NCBI RefSeq assembly: GCF_027943255.1 | Contig: NC_072895.1 | Span: 37,918,001 to 37,982,000 of the forward strand | DNA: 64,000 nt | Reading direction: 5' to 3' | From: Anastrepha obliqua | Lineage: Eukaryota > Arthropoda > Insecta > Diptera > Tephritidae | Shown here: one piece after another, positions 1 to 10,100 of the stretch | Position numbering within the stretch: the first letter of the stretch is position 1 | How the letters are laid out: each line of letters begins with the position of its first letter | Program-made: the position numbers and the translations under genes | The notes under the pieces: model-generated | What the model was told of the DNA's origin: nothing | Databases searched by the model: none | Seen by the model: only the letters and a program-made list of their open reading frames with translations

Positions 1-335
1 GGTCCATTTAACAAGCCGTCCCGTTTTGGGGTTATGTGAAGTCATTGGTCTACAGTAACAAGCCGGCGACGATTTGTGAGCTCAGAGCCAATATTGAACG
101 CGAAATTGCTGGAATTTCGGCCGATTTATGCAAAAGAGTGGTCGAAAATTGGGTTCAACGATTGGACTTCGTAAAACGTGCACGCGGTGGTCATGCAAAA
201 GAAATCGAATTTCATACTTAAATGTATATGTTCAAACTCGATAATAAAAAAAAATTAGTTAAAAAAGTCAAACCGTTTGTGTTTTATTCAAAAAAGTTCA
301 AAAGTTGAAGCGCTCTTACTGAAAAACCCTATAAA
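1..335 (+). mobile_element. 3' end of a mariner-family (DD41D, rosa-like) transposon, cut by the window edge
   Basis: The frame at about 30-221 encodes the C-terminal end of a mariner transposase. It has WGYVKSLVYSNKPAT, an ANIEREIAGI stretch and a final RARGGHAKEIEFHT, the order seen in the better preserved copies at 10473-11105 and 14587-15363. The stop at 219-221 is followed by about 110 bp of AT-rich sequence ending in a TIR-like CTTACTGAAAAACCCT near 315-332. The catalytic region lies before the window start and the part just before the frame is mutated, so this is a dead copy. Family membership is inferred from shared residues with the other copies. Confidence 0.7.
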
Positions 336-777
336 TTATACAATACATTGTGCGTGTATTTCTTTGATTCACAAAACTCGGCTAGGTTTATTTTTTAATC
401 ACAGTTTTCGCTAAAATTCTCTGTTACTGAAAATGGTTCGATTGCGTTTGCCTGACTTGATTGCGACTGGCATATCTGGTTCAAGTCTTCGCCAAACAAG
501 TCGCCTTTCAAAGAATACCTTATGCCTTCTAATCAAGGGGGTTTTCTAATTGCTTTACAAATAACACTTCACAAAATTTGCACGCAAGTTGTCTCTCTTC
601 AACTCGAAAGCATTTTTCAATTTTATCTATAAAGTTTGCGGTAGATAAGGTCTTTAGTGTTATTTTTAAAATCAACTATGCCAGCCACTTTTTTGTCGTT
701 ACTCAAACAGTTCTGCCAAAAACTTAAGGTTAAAATATCTCACTTTAGCAAACCATTGCGAGGTAATTTCACCAAAT

Positions 778-1680
778 ATGGAAAATCAAAAAACTTCCAA
801 AAAAACTAAAAACACACCAACAGGAGCTGCACAGCCCCAACAAGAGGCACTGGCCAACTCTGGCGTTTCTCCTACCGTCAAATCTGCTGCCTTTGCAGAA
901 ATACTAGGCGGCTCATCTGGATATTTTAAGGGGTCTAATTCCCGTAAAAAGCCGATCGAAAACGTTACTGAGATCAAGCAGAAATTTATTGCCTCTGCTA
1001 CGAAAGCTGATCACCCAGAGCCATCTCGAGAGCATAAGAGCCTGGAATGCAGGAATGCGGTAACTGCGGGGTGTCTGAGGGTACCAGTCCTAAAGCACAC
1101 TCCCTGAAAAGGTGCGAGGCTGAACGCAGTCTCGGATGTCCGACCATGTCAGAGTAGTGGCAGAAGCTGGAAAACTCTTCCAACGAAAGTCTGCGGACGA
1201 TGGAATGAAGGATCATCGATATAGCCCAAAAATAGGGAATGATGGAAATAACTACCGCCGTCGAACCACTGTCCGCCGACGTAATTCAGCAGCGAGACTG
1301 CTACCTGAATTACGTGTTTACTGCCTACGGCGACTAGGAAAGCCACAGGAAGCGCCTAGGCAGCCACTAGCTGAACTAAAACCTTCATACCGACACTAAA
1401 ACCCACGCTGACGCTCAGATCGCATAGAAAGAGTAGCAGAGATTTTCTGTGAGACGAACAGTCCGATCTCCTTTTCTAAATAATGCCAAACCGTCAACGA
1501 GGAGGAATAAAGGGACATAGGCTATGCGGACGAAGAAGCCGTATGATGGAAAGCAATTGAAGGAGGAAGATGGCTGCTCGTGGCCTCAAACAATACAAGT
1601 AATATTCTTCAAGTGAATCTTCACCACATAAAAGCAACATCTGATGTTCAGGTGCAACTTGCAAATCCCATCTTCAACTG
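778..1680 (+). pseudogene. Decayed non-LTR retrotransposon: ORF1 start and beginning of endonuclease
   Basis: An ATG frame at 778-1107 encodes a Lys/Ser/Pro-rich head (MENQKTSKKTKNTPTG) with an AAFAEILGG motif, typical of the gag-like ORF1 of jockey/R1/LOA-type LINEs. At about 1587-1670 another frame reads ILQVNLHHIKATSDVQVQL, which resembles the conserved first strand and helix of the apurinic endonuclease in those elements. The two are separated by frameshifted sequence and the endonuclease does not continue, so this is a truncated, inactive remnant. The clade is not resolved; the RNase H fragments at 33370-33930 and 41820-42600 could come from related elements. Confidence 0.5.
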
Positions 1681-3029
1681 TCAGCTGAGATGTCACTTTG
1701 AACTGACGCTTTAAATACAACAGCCGGCTCAGTTGCGCAACAATCCACTTACCGAAGCACATTGCAATACTTGGGACATAAATAGGCTCCATCCATAAAT
1801 ATTGCAGTTAAGCTTTTGCGCTTTTAATAGAGAGAGGATCTTGTTGCATTCATATGGTTCACAAGCAGCTCATATTCGCATTACGCCAAAAAGTAGAAAA
1901 GGTCTCCGATCGTCCGGCACGCCAGACGTCACCTGCTTTTACGTCAAGGTAATGAGCAGTCGTCAACCGTAAACGTTTTAGTCTTCTTTTTTCTGACGCT
2001 TCACTTGCTAATCTCGACTAAATTTGTTGCGACCCACTCACAACATGTAGCACGGCAGTACTAAAAAGCGACTGATGAGCGAAAGGGCTAACCTGCCATT
2101 CAACGCAGTAGTGTGCAATTTGACCGATGCTGTTTTAATGAAATTCATCGTCGCACTTCCACTCCATTCGTCTAAAGAGATTTACTATTCTATCGCTTTG
2201 AGTATATTCCATTGTCGCTCAATTCACAGGACTCTAAAATCCGCTATCTTTTCTCTCAACTAGACGACGTATCTATTTGTTGGATTATTGCCCTTACGCC
2301 TCCTTGGACGTGGCCGTAAAATGTACCCCAGCGGAAATTGTTTACGTTGTCACCGTAAGATTACTGACCGATTGAATTCGAACAATAATTACAGCAAGTA
2401 AGGCAAAACGTGCGTTCTATCTAATTTTAACGACTTTAAGTTTAAGAAAATCCAAAGGAGTACCCCCTTGACAACCACAAATAAAAATGTCAAAATTTTC
2501 GTCAACTGGAAACTACGGTTCGCTCCGTCAAACCTCGACTTTCAATACAATTAGGCGAAAACTTATCACTCGCTAACGCTTGGCGAAAAGAAGAGGCCTA
2601 CTATTGAATTTTGAATGAGTGCACAACATACAGCGTTACCGAGAGAGCCGTGATAGATACTTAAGGACATTATTACACAGCTAATTTCTGATTAATTTTT
2701 TACATGGCATCCAAAACTTAACCGTCTTCGAGATATTAAATTTTAAAGTTTATTAAAAAACAAAAACATTCACTTTTTTTATAACTGATAGTTCTTGGGT
2801 CCGATTTTTTTTTATTTTTAGTTGGAGGGCATGTAAATTAATAAAAATCATCAGCAAAAATTTAACCAAACCCAGACAGTTAAAAATGACTACTTGAAAA
2901 CATTTTTAACTTACGATTTTTCACTAAGTGTTTAATAAAAGAAATCTCTGTAAATTGTTTTACAAATTGGTATGTATGTATTTTTAGCCACGTCAAGTAT
3001 TTTTTGTTTTAGGACATGCACATTATCGA
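1681..3029. other. Intergenic, no recognisable feature
   Basis: AT-rich DNA without an open frame that looks conserved. Short frames here (for example 2075-2263) have no recognisable motif. I see no repeat shared with the rest of the window. Confidence 0.5.
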
Positions 3030-3099
3030 TCGGAGCCATCATTATATACGTAGGCGCTTCATTTGACCCAATCCATCGGCGTTAAGAGGCGGCTTCTCG

Positions 3100-3290
3100 C
3101 CGGCCATCTTTTCCAATCCATTTGTTGGGATAATTATAGTCGCCCTATTCTCGAGTATCTCGCGTATAGTGACCTGGGCTGTCAATACATGCTTTGCCCT
3201 ACAGCGAGATTCGCTTTCATATTGGTTATATGTGCAAGCAGGATATTTTCTGTTGTTGGTATACCTGTAATTCGTTAAATTTTCTAGTAT
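3100..3290 (+). pseudogene. Possible hAT transposase C-terminal remnant
   Basis: The plus frame reads WDNYSRPILEYLAYSDLGCQ and, about 25 residues on, ASRIFSVVGIPVI. This follows the hAT dimerisation pattern of a tryptophan, a 'yPiLskLA' helix, then 'SeRiFSvaG'. The spacer between the two parts does not fit and the frame stops soon after. The minus strand is also open across this stretch (3042-3356) but shows no motif. No terminal repeats were found. Weak call based only on motif order. Confidence 0.3.
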
Positions 3291-3469
3291 TCTTTTGCAG
3301 GGGGAAAAAAGACATGAATGGTGGATGGTATTAGCTAATTTTATTATCGTGCACAACTATTTTCACATATATTTGGTACACAAGTATTGGATCACTCATA
3401 TACTTTATGCTTTCAGATATTAATTTGATATATATATTGTGCATTTAAGAAATGCTTATATCGGGTGTT

Positions 3470-3618
3470 CACAAGGTGGTGGCAGTAGACCAACAACAAT
3501 GTTTTGTACGTTTGATTGTCAAAGCAAAGTATTGGGAAAGTAGGAAACAAAGAATGCTTTCGCCTTGTTTCATTTTGGGCTGACAGCCATATGGACACAG
3601 CGAAAGAAAAAAAAATAC
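3470..3618 (-). mobile_element. MITE family A copy (hAT-like), reversed and 3'-degraded
   Basis: Shares the family A body seen best at 37033-37235: AAGGTGGTGGCAGTAGACC at the left, then the complement of CAATACTTTG, a GCCTTGTTTCAT segment, a GACAGCCATATGGACAC segment and a poly-A run. It is on the opposite strand to the reference copy. The outer end beyond the poly-A is lost. Confidence 0.6.
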
Positions 3619-4216
3619 CAGTCTAACGGTTAGACTTGATAGAAGTGAAACCTTCCGTAAAACAAACTGAGAGAGAATAAGACGAAAGCAGCATTAGGAG
3701 CGGGATAATTATAGGTTCATTATAATATTGCTATAAAGTTCATATTTTATTTTCTTCATTTTATCATTATTCATCCTCAATGTTTTCAATTTCAACAAAT
3801 GATACGAGTGGCTTATGATAGATAAAATATGATACAAATGCTTTGGTTTCGATGTTGTCAAAAAAAATACCCAAACGGACCGAAGAAACAGACTTACAAA
3901 TTTCTTCCATTTTCGTCTACTTGTATTCATATAAAAATTTATGTCTCTTCCCACCAAAGCTAAATGTATTAGTATATTTCTGCTTGTATTTAATCAAAGC
4001 CGAAATCCCGGCGGTACTGCAATACCGGGTCAACCCGTGGCAGAGAAGGAGCAAGCCCCTAAAACACTCCGCCCATTTCCAAAAATTAGTTTAACATTTG
4101 TTGTCCTCCGATGGAGTATCTATCAGATGTTAACCTGATAACCACACTACCTAGCCATTCAATTTGAAATAATAAACCTAATAAAACTCTTGAGAATTAC
4201 ACGCTCACAAAAATTA

Positions 4217-4440
4217 TTTATATCAACATATAATATAACGCTTCGTAACTAAATAGCTTTTAGGCCAGCGACAACAGCATGGCGCGGTAGCCGAGCGACT
4301 AGCAATGTGAGCTTCCGATCCAAAATCCTTGGTTCGAATCACAAGAAAAAATAAAAGTTATTTTTATTTAGTTCGTCGCTACTTTTATATCAACATATAA
4401 TATAACGCTCCGTAGCCAAGTTGGTCGCTTTTTTCGTTTC
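4217..4440 (+). repeat. tRNA-like sequence between two direct repeats (SINE-like remnant)
   Basis: Positions 4278-4346 contain a box-A-like TAGCCGAGCG and a box-B-like GGTTCGAATC at tRNA-like spacing, but the ends cannot form an acceptor stem, so it is not a functional tRNA gene. It lies between two near-identical stretches, ATATCAACATATAATATAAC at about 4220 and 4388. The second is followed by another box-A-like TAGCCAAGTTGG. This suggests tandem or template-switched insertion of tRNA-derived elements of a different type from SINE family B. Confidence 0.45.
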
Positions 4441-4487
4441 ACTTTTCCTCAAATCACTCCCAACGATTCTAAAGAAGTTTTCACTTC

Positions 4488-4539
4488 AAAAAACTAAACA
4501 GCTGATTTACTAACACCACCTTTAATAGATTCGCCTTGG
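4488..4539 (+). mobile_element. Right-end fragment of MITE family A
   Basis: Contains CAGCTGATTTACTAACACC joined to ACCTTTAATAGATTCGCCTTG, the terminal inverted repeat end of family A. The body is missing. Confidence 0.6.
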
Positions 4540-5084
4540 GTGTTCACATGAGACCATTGTGCAAAAATACAAGTAAAATCACTCTTGTTCTTCTTATTAA
4601 CCCTTGGTGTGAGTTTGACAGACAGTAAGTATGTGATTGCTTGGTGTTTTTGTTTGAGCGAGGTTATTATACCAAATTAGAGATTAAAAACGATAGAAAT
4701 CACTTGGAAAATTTACAATAAAAAATATTTTTAATACACTTCTTAACTATAATAATGGTATTTATAGAGCAATATTTGAATTTTTACGTAATTGTTTTAG
4801 AATTTTTCGATTCGATTTTCTATGAAATTTAATCATTCTTTATCCAACCATGTTACATAAAAGAGTATTTTGGAATCAGGTGGTCTCAGCTGTGGGCATT
4901 TTTTGACAACCAGCTGAAAGTGTTTTTACTAATGGATCTGTAAAACTTACGAGACCGACGGATGTTTAGACGAGACGATTTTTTGTTGAACAACCTTTCG
5001 TGTAAAAAACCATTCCATCTGGTGAAATTAAATTGAAACACTTGGCATAACCTCCAAGTGCATTTCTGTCATTAAAAAACCCTC
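4540..5084. other. Intergenic, no recognisable feature
   Basis: AT-rich sequence without an open frame of interest or a repeat I can match elsewhere in the window. Confidence 0.4.
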
Positions 5085-5222
5085 ATTAAAAAATATCTGC
5101 CGTTCCGAGTCGGCTTAAAACTGTACGTCCCTCCATTTGTGAAACAACAAAAAGACGCACACCACAAATAGGAGGAGGAGCCAAATAATCAAAAAAGTGT
5201 GTACGCGCCAACTATATATATA
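5085..5222 (+). mobile_element. SINE family B, 3' half only
   Basis: Holds the 3' half of the SINE described at 45021-45341: AATATCTGCCGTTCCGAGTC, CCCTCCATTTGTGAAACAAC, ACACCACAAATAGGAGGAGG and the terminal TGTACGCGCCAACTATATAT followed by a TA-rich tail. The tRNA-related 5' half is absent, consistent with 5' truncation during target-primed insertion. Confidence 0.75.
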
Positions 5223-5585
5223 TGTATATAAACAAACTCGGAATTATTTGAAGGAAAAGTTCAATGGCTCAAAGCTGAATGGAGTTAAGTAATTTTCTCT
5301 CTCTCAAGCTAAAAGATTCATACTCAGGTTTTTTTAATAAATTAAAAGTTAGAATCAAAGTTTCAAATATATGATTATAATATGTGGAGCATTCTACATT
5401 TTAATGTTGATAGCAAAGTTTGGCCAAGAAGCTCACTAAGAGATTTAATTTTGTCAATACGATATGTAATATACGTATTACTGAGCGTATTATAGCTCGC
5501 AAACACGCTCATGCATGCATGCCCAGCACCTTATGTGTGCGTGTCGGGTGATACACGTACTTGCTTCGTGTCACACATACTTGCT

Positions 5586-5733
5586 ATCGGCTTTGTATGA
5601 TGAAAATAGGGAAGTTTAGATCTTTTCGCTTTGCATGACCGTGTCGTAGTCTGCATGACATCGGCTTTGTATGATGAAAATAGGGAAGTTTAGATCTTTT
5701 CGCTTTGCATGACCGTGTCGTAGTCTGCATGAC
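5586..5733. repeat. Perfect tandem duplication, 74-bp unit, two copies
   Basis: The unit starting ATCGGCTTTGTATGATG at 5586 is repeated without change from 5660. The flanks differ. Nothing in the unit reads as coding. Identity of the two units points to a recent duplication or an assembly effect. Confidence 0.9.
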
Positions 5734-5939
5734 ATGCAGTATGGTCTCAGTTTGTGCTGACATTCGATATATTCGACATATTTACGTGCGTACGCTACAA
5801 ACACTCAATTCGAATCGCGCATGATATTTTTTGTATGAACGTTTGCGGGCAAGCGTCATGGACCTGGCGCGCACATATACAAGCTGCTGGACATGCATGC
5901 ATGAGCGTGGGCTGGCGCTGTTAGTGAGCGAGCGAATTA

Positions 5940-6000
5940 CACATTTCCGATAACTATCGGCGTAGTTCTCAACGATAACTATCACTCATTTCGTAGTATT
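5940..6000. promoter_or_regulatory. Paired CGATAACTATC motifs upstream of PPP1R15
   Basis: CCGATAACTATCGG and, about 25 bp on, ACGATAACTATCACT. The first is an imperfect palindrome related to the fly DRE core. They lie about 650 bp upstream of the PPP1R15 start codon, so a role as promoter elements is only a guess. Confidence 0.25.
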
Positions 6001-6404
6001 GTAAATTCAGCCAGCTTCTTATTAAAATGCATCAAATCTCTTTAAGCAATTGTGGTTTTAAATCAGAAAATACATTGTATATTCAAAAGTCTCGTGTTCT
6101 TAATCGAAAAATCAGTCATCTATTGACATGCAAAAAAAGATTTATTTCGAAAGACAGTGATATTATTAAGTTGGTGACAAAAAGGCTGATGAAATAACTT
6201 GGGACGTGATGCCCTTGAAATTTGAAATTATTAACTTTGTTATTGCTTTCAGAAGGGTACTCGGACACTTATGTACATCTTCTTAAAGCCAGTTATTGTG
6301 CAATGAAGGCGTTGGAGTTGCCAAAAAGTGAAGTTACGTGATAATTCATCGCATGTTTGAAGTAAATAAAATATTGACTACACAACTTCCTTGTGTTTCT
6401 AATC

Positions 6405-6500
6405 ATGTTTAGTTCGTTCAAAAATATAAATAATCTATTCTGCGAAATCCCTTTGTTTACCGTGTTAAATCAAGAAAAGAAAAATTTCTTCTCAGACTAA
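6405..6500 (+). other. Candidate upstream ORF of PPP1R15 (31 codons)
   Basis: An ATG at 6405 opens a 31-codon frame (starting MFSSFKNINN) that ends in TAA at 6498-6500, 121 bp before the PPP1R15 start at 6622. In mammals GADD34 and CReP translation is controlled by upstream ORFs that allow expression when eIF2alpha is phosphorylated, so a uORF here would fit the gene. The transcript start is not known, and a GTAAGT at 6512 could mark a 5'UTR intron. Confidence 0.35.
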
Positions 6501-6621
6501 ACGTATCGGGCGTAAGTTTTTGCAGAAATATAAACCGAAGACCTCATTTGGATTGAACCATACAATCCGTATATTTGTAAAAATTTTTGTAAACATCTCC
6601 ACTAAGTTCTATTGCATAAAC

Positions 6622-7170
6622 ATGTCAAGCAAGACAGTATCATATACCTGTGATAGGACAGAAAATACAGGATCGTCCAGTCAAAGTAATATTTTGAATG
6701 TAAAATCTTCGTTCAAAGAACCTGGGACCAAAAACATACTTCAACATCTCTTATCAACCTTCAGCATGCCGTTTTGCGATGAAGTAAATAAAACTGCAGC
6801 CGCCGCACTATCAGCGGAGGGAGAAGAGACATCGGGCGATGATAGTGCGAATGACACTAAGGCGCATCCGATTAGTCTTGGATGCCCTTACTGGACGCAA
6901 CGGCGACGCACTATTTCTGAACAAAGTGATGATATTTGCTTCTTAGATGATGATGGAAGTACTTATCAAAATTCCGATTCGTCCCCTGCGTACTATGATG
7001 ATAGCGATGATGATGATGATGAGAATGATGATGAAGATAGTAGTGATACAGAAGATGACGACTGCACCCGCGAAAACAATTTTGATTTAGAAAAATATCA
7101 CTCAAATGAAAGTTTGGATGAGAAAATTTCAACCAGCAACGAACCTGCAACTCATGGAAAAATCAAAAAG
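6622..7170 (+). CDS. PPP1R15: PPP1R15 exon 1
   Basis: 183 codons from ATG 6622 to a donor AAG|GTGAGA at 7170/7171, phase 0. It encodes the variable N-terminal region and the acidic tract and ends in GKIKK, whose last lysine is the first residue of the PP1-docking KVRF motif. Confidence 0.9.
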
Positions 7171-10100
7171 GTGAGAATATTTTAAAAGACAAGTTTTCAA
7201 TTTAGGTTTCTTAACATATTTTCCCCAAGCAACCTGCCAAATCCCTAAAGGCAAATGCTCCTTTTACTGTATAGATACACATATTTTCCTTTAAAGAACC
7301 ATAGTATGTTTTAAAAATTGTGAAAGGGGAGAATTTTTATGTTCACACCCAGATAACTGCTTTAGTTTAAACTAATTATTATTTATTTTTTTTATTTCAA
7401 TCTACAGATAAATCTTACAAACTACATTAAACATGTTCTTGAGTATTTAGTTAAAGATTGCACATAATTGTTGCTTGTGATTATATGAACTCGACTAAAG
7501 TCTAGGTTAACTGTTGATCTACAAATAAATCATGGTGCTTAGTTTGAAGTTGAATTAAATTCAATAGTTCACGGCAATTTATATTTCAATTTAAAAGGAT
7601 ATACATATATATATATATAATTGGCGCGTACACCCTTTTTGGGTGTTTGGCCGAGCTCCTCCTCCTATTTGTGGTGTGCGTCTTGATGTTGTTCCACAAA
7701 TGGAGGGACCTACAGTTTTAAGCCGATTCCGAACGGCAGATACATATGTTTATGAGGAGCTTTTTCATGGCAGAAATAAACTCGGAGGTTTGCCATTGCC
7801 TGCCGAGGGGCGACCGCTATTAGAAAAATGTTTTTTTTTTCTTAATTTTGGTGTTTCACCGAGATTCGAACCGACGTTCTCTCTGTGAATTGCGAATGGT
7901 AGTCACGCACCAACCCATTCGGCTACGGCGGCCGCCACGAAGATTATATTCAAGGCTTTGCATTTATATCTATTTGCGTCTACCTATACAACTATGAAGA
8001 CCTTTGGGCAGGCACAGCTTATACAACGCATATTTAGTAAACATTTTTTGGATTATTTCGATTCTATTTATATGGTAATGGTAGAATGGGTTCCATATTA
8101 ATGAGCAACTAGATTAGTCAGCTTCGAACTGAGGAGACGTAGAGTGCTTTGAAGGTCAAAGGTTCAGAAAAGTCTTCCTATCACGAGGTGAAAATCTAAT
8201 CTAGAAGATTTAATATATGCATTTCGATAAATTAATCTCATTTTATTAAATATAATCGCTGTTGAGCAGTCAAAAACTGAAATATAGACGAAAAATAAGA
8301 GATAAAATACCAAAAGCACGAGCCACATATTTATAACATATTATTTGTTGTGGAACAAATGAAAGTTAATATTTTGCATTTAACCAACGCTTAATTTCTT
8401 TTTATAAAACATATATTTTAATATTGTGGAAATTTTTTCTGTTGTGTCTGGATATCTGTGGATAAAAAAGATAAATAACTATTATCGCCACGCCCTTTCC
8501 TCTTGGCACTCCATCACATAATCAGTGGGTAAAATATTAAACATTAGCTAATACCAATAATAACTTTAGCGTGAACATTATTTCGAATATTGTAAAACGA
8601 TCCAGTGACTTTACTATGTGAGCACAAGTCTATTTACATGCGTCTCAGCCATCTTGAATGTATGTATGCATATTTTACCTATTCATGAGAAGCAATATAC
8701 ATACACATGAAAGTACTTTTACTTTGTTTATTGTTTGAAAACATACAAAATAAAAGTGCGTGCAGTTGTGCATGCAGATGTTAAAGGCCAAATATTAGTA
8801 AAAACTAAAAAGCACCGCAAGTACATTTAAGACTGGTTTCAAGTAATTTGATCATTTAATATACCACTATAATGTTCTGATCTTAATGAAAAATGCAATA
8901 GCACAGCACGCAGAGAGTCAAAGAAAAACCCAGGTGGGAAAAATTATAAGGTGTGACCAACATCAGGCCAGAAACCGTCTCAGCGATTTTAAAGGAATCA
9001 GCTGATGTGCTAACATAACTGAACATGTGACTGTAGTTTGTTTACGGTAAAACTAAGTTTGTGTTGGTGATATAAATAAATCGACGCAGTCACTGTGTTG
9101 TTGTTTGAAGACCGACTATTTGAGCGAGCGTAAGAATACGTGTTGTTGTGGATGGCCCAACCTTGTAATCTATCAACCTTGCAAAGTCAATGCTCGCACC
9201 CCCATTTTGTTTTCGTACGCATACATTTTCCAAAATGATTGCTGGCCTTTGCTTATTCATAATGCAAAGTATATACGCTCTGTTGGAATGTGTACGTACA
9301 TACTAAAAAGCCATCCAACTCATTGTACAACGGTTGGAGCGTGTATACCCTATATAAGAAATTATAGCCGAGCAAAAATTTCAGTTGTATTATGAAAACA
9401 TTTTTGAACAAATACAATTCAGCAGTCGGTATTGCTGCCATAGATGCTGCGGTACCTGCGTTTATTATTTTGCTTTTGTGTTACAAGATGACAACATGTG
9501 TTTTTTAGGTTAGGAAGATAGTAAATCTCGTTGCTTTTAAAGGTTGTTGAAGGGTGTTCTGGATTTCAATAACAAAATGTACATGAAAACACAGCCGTAA
9601 ACAATATTGTTCGAAAACTACGCAATACTTACCAGTGAAGTTGCCAAAACCTCTGTTCTCATTCAAAATCAATTTACTCACGTTATGCTTCTTTTGTACA
9701 GGATCCGCCATATAACTACGGAATTAAAAATGCTATAAAAAAGAAACTACTCAATATTTTCCAAACTGTTTTTTTGACGTGATAACGTCTTATAATTCGA
9801 TTTAGCCGGCTGCACGCACGAACAAATGTGTCGTTACCTTGCTTATTTGTCGTTACCTTGCTCATTGCCGTTACCTTGCTCATTTGTCGTTACCTTGAAT
9901 GAACTGCAAGCGAAAGCGCGGAACGAACGACAAAGCAAACGAACGGCAACGCTCGACATCTTGCTCTCTCCTACTTAAGTGAGCGTATATATGTATCTAT
10001 ATGCGCATATGTACATATATAAATTCACGTATTTGTATTTGCATATGCCTTCTTATTGATTATTATTAATTTGATTTACTTGAAGAATTTAAAATAAAAC

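Noticed and set aside
786..977. Minus-strand open frame opposite the ORF1 remnant
   Set aside because: It is a shadow of the plus-strand LINE ORF1 frame and shows no motif.
4278..4346. tRNA gene
   Set aside because: Boxes A and B are present but no acceptor stem can be drawn; it is a tRNA-derived repeat.
6911..7150. His-rich minus frame opposite PPP1R15 exon 1
   Set aside because: The His runs are the complement of the Asp codon (GAT) tract of PPP1R15.
7643..7888. 81-codon plus frame
   Set aside because: It runs through the reversed SINE copy; similar false frames occur in other copies (45129-45356, 60826-61023).
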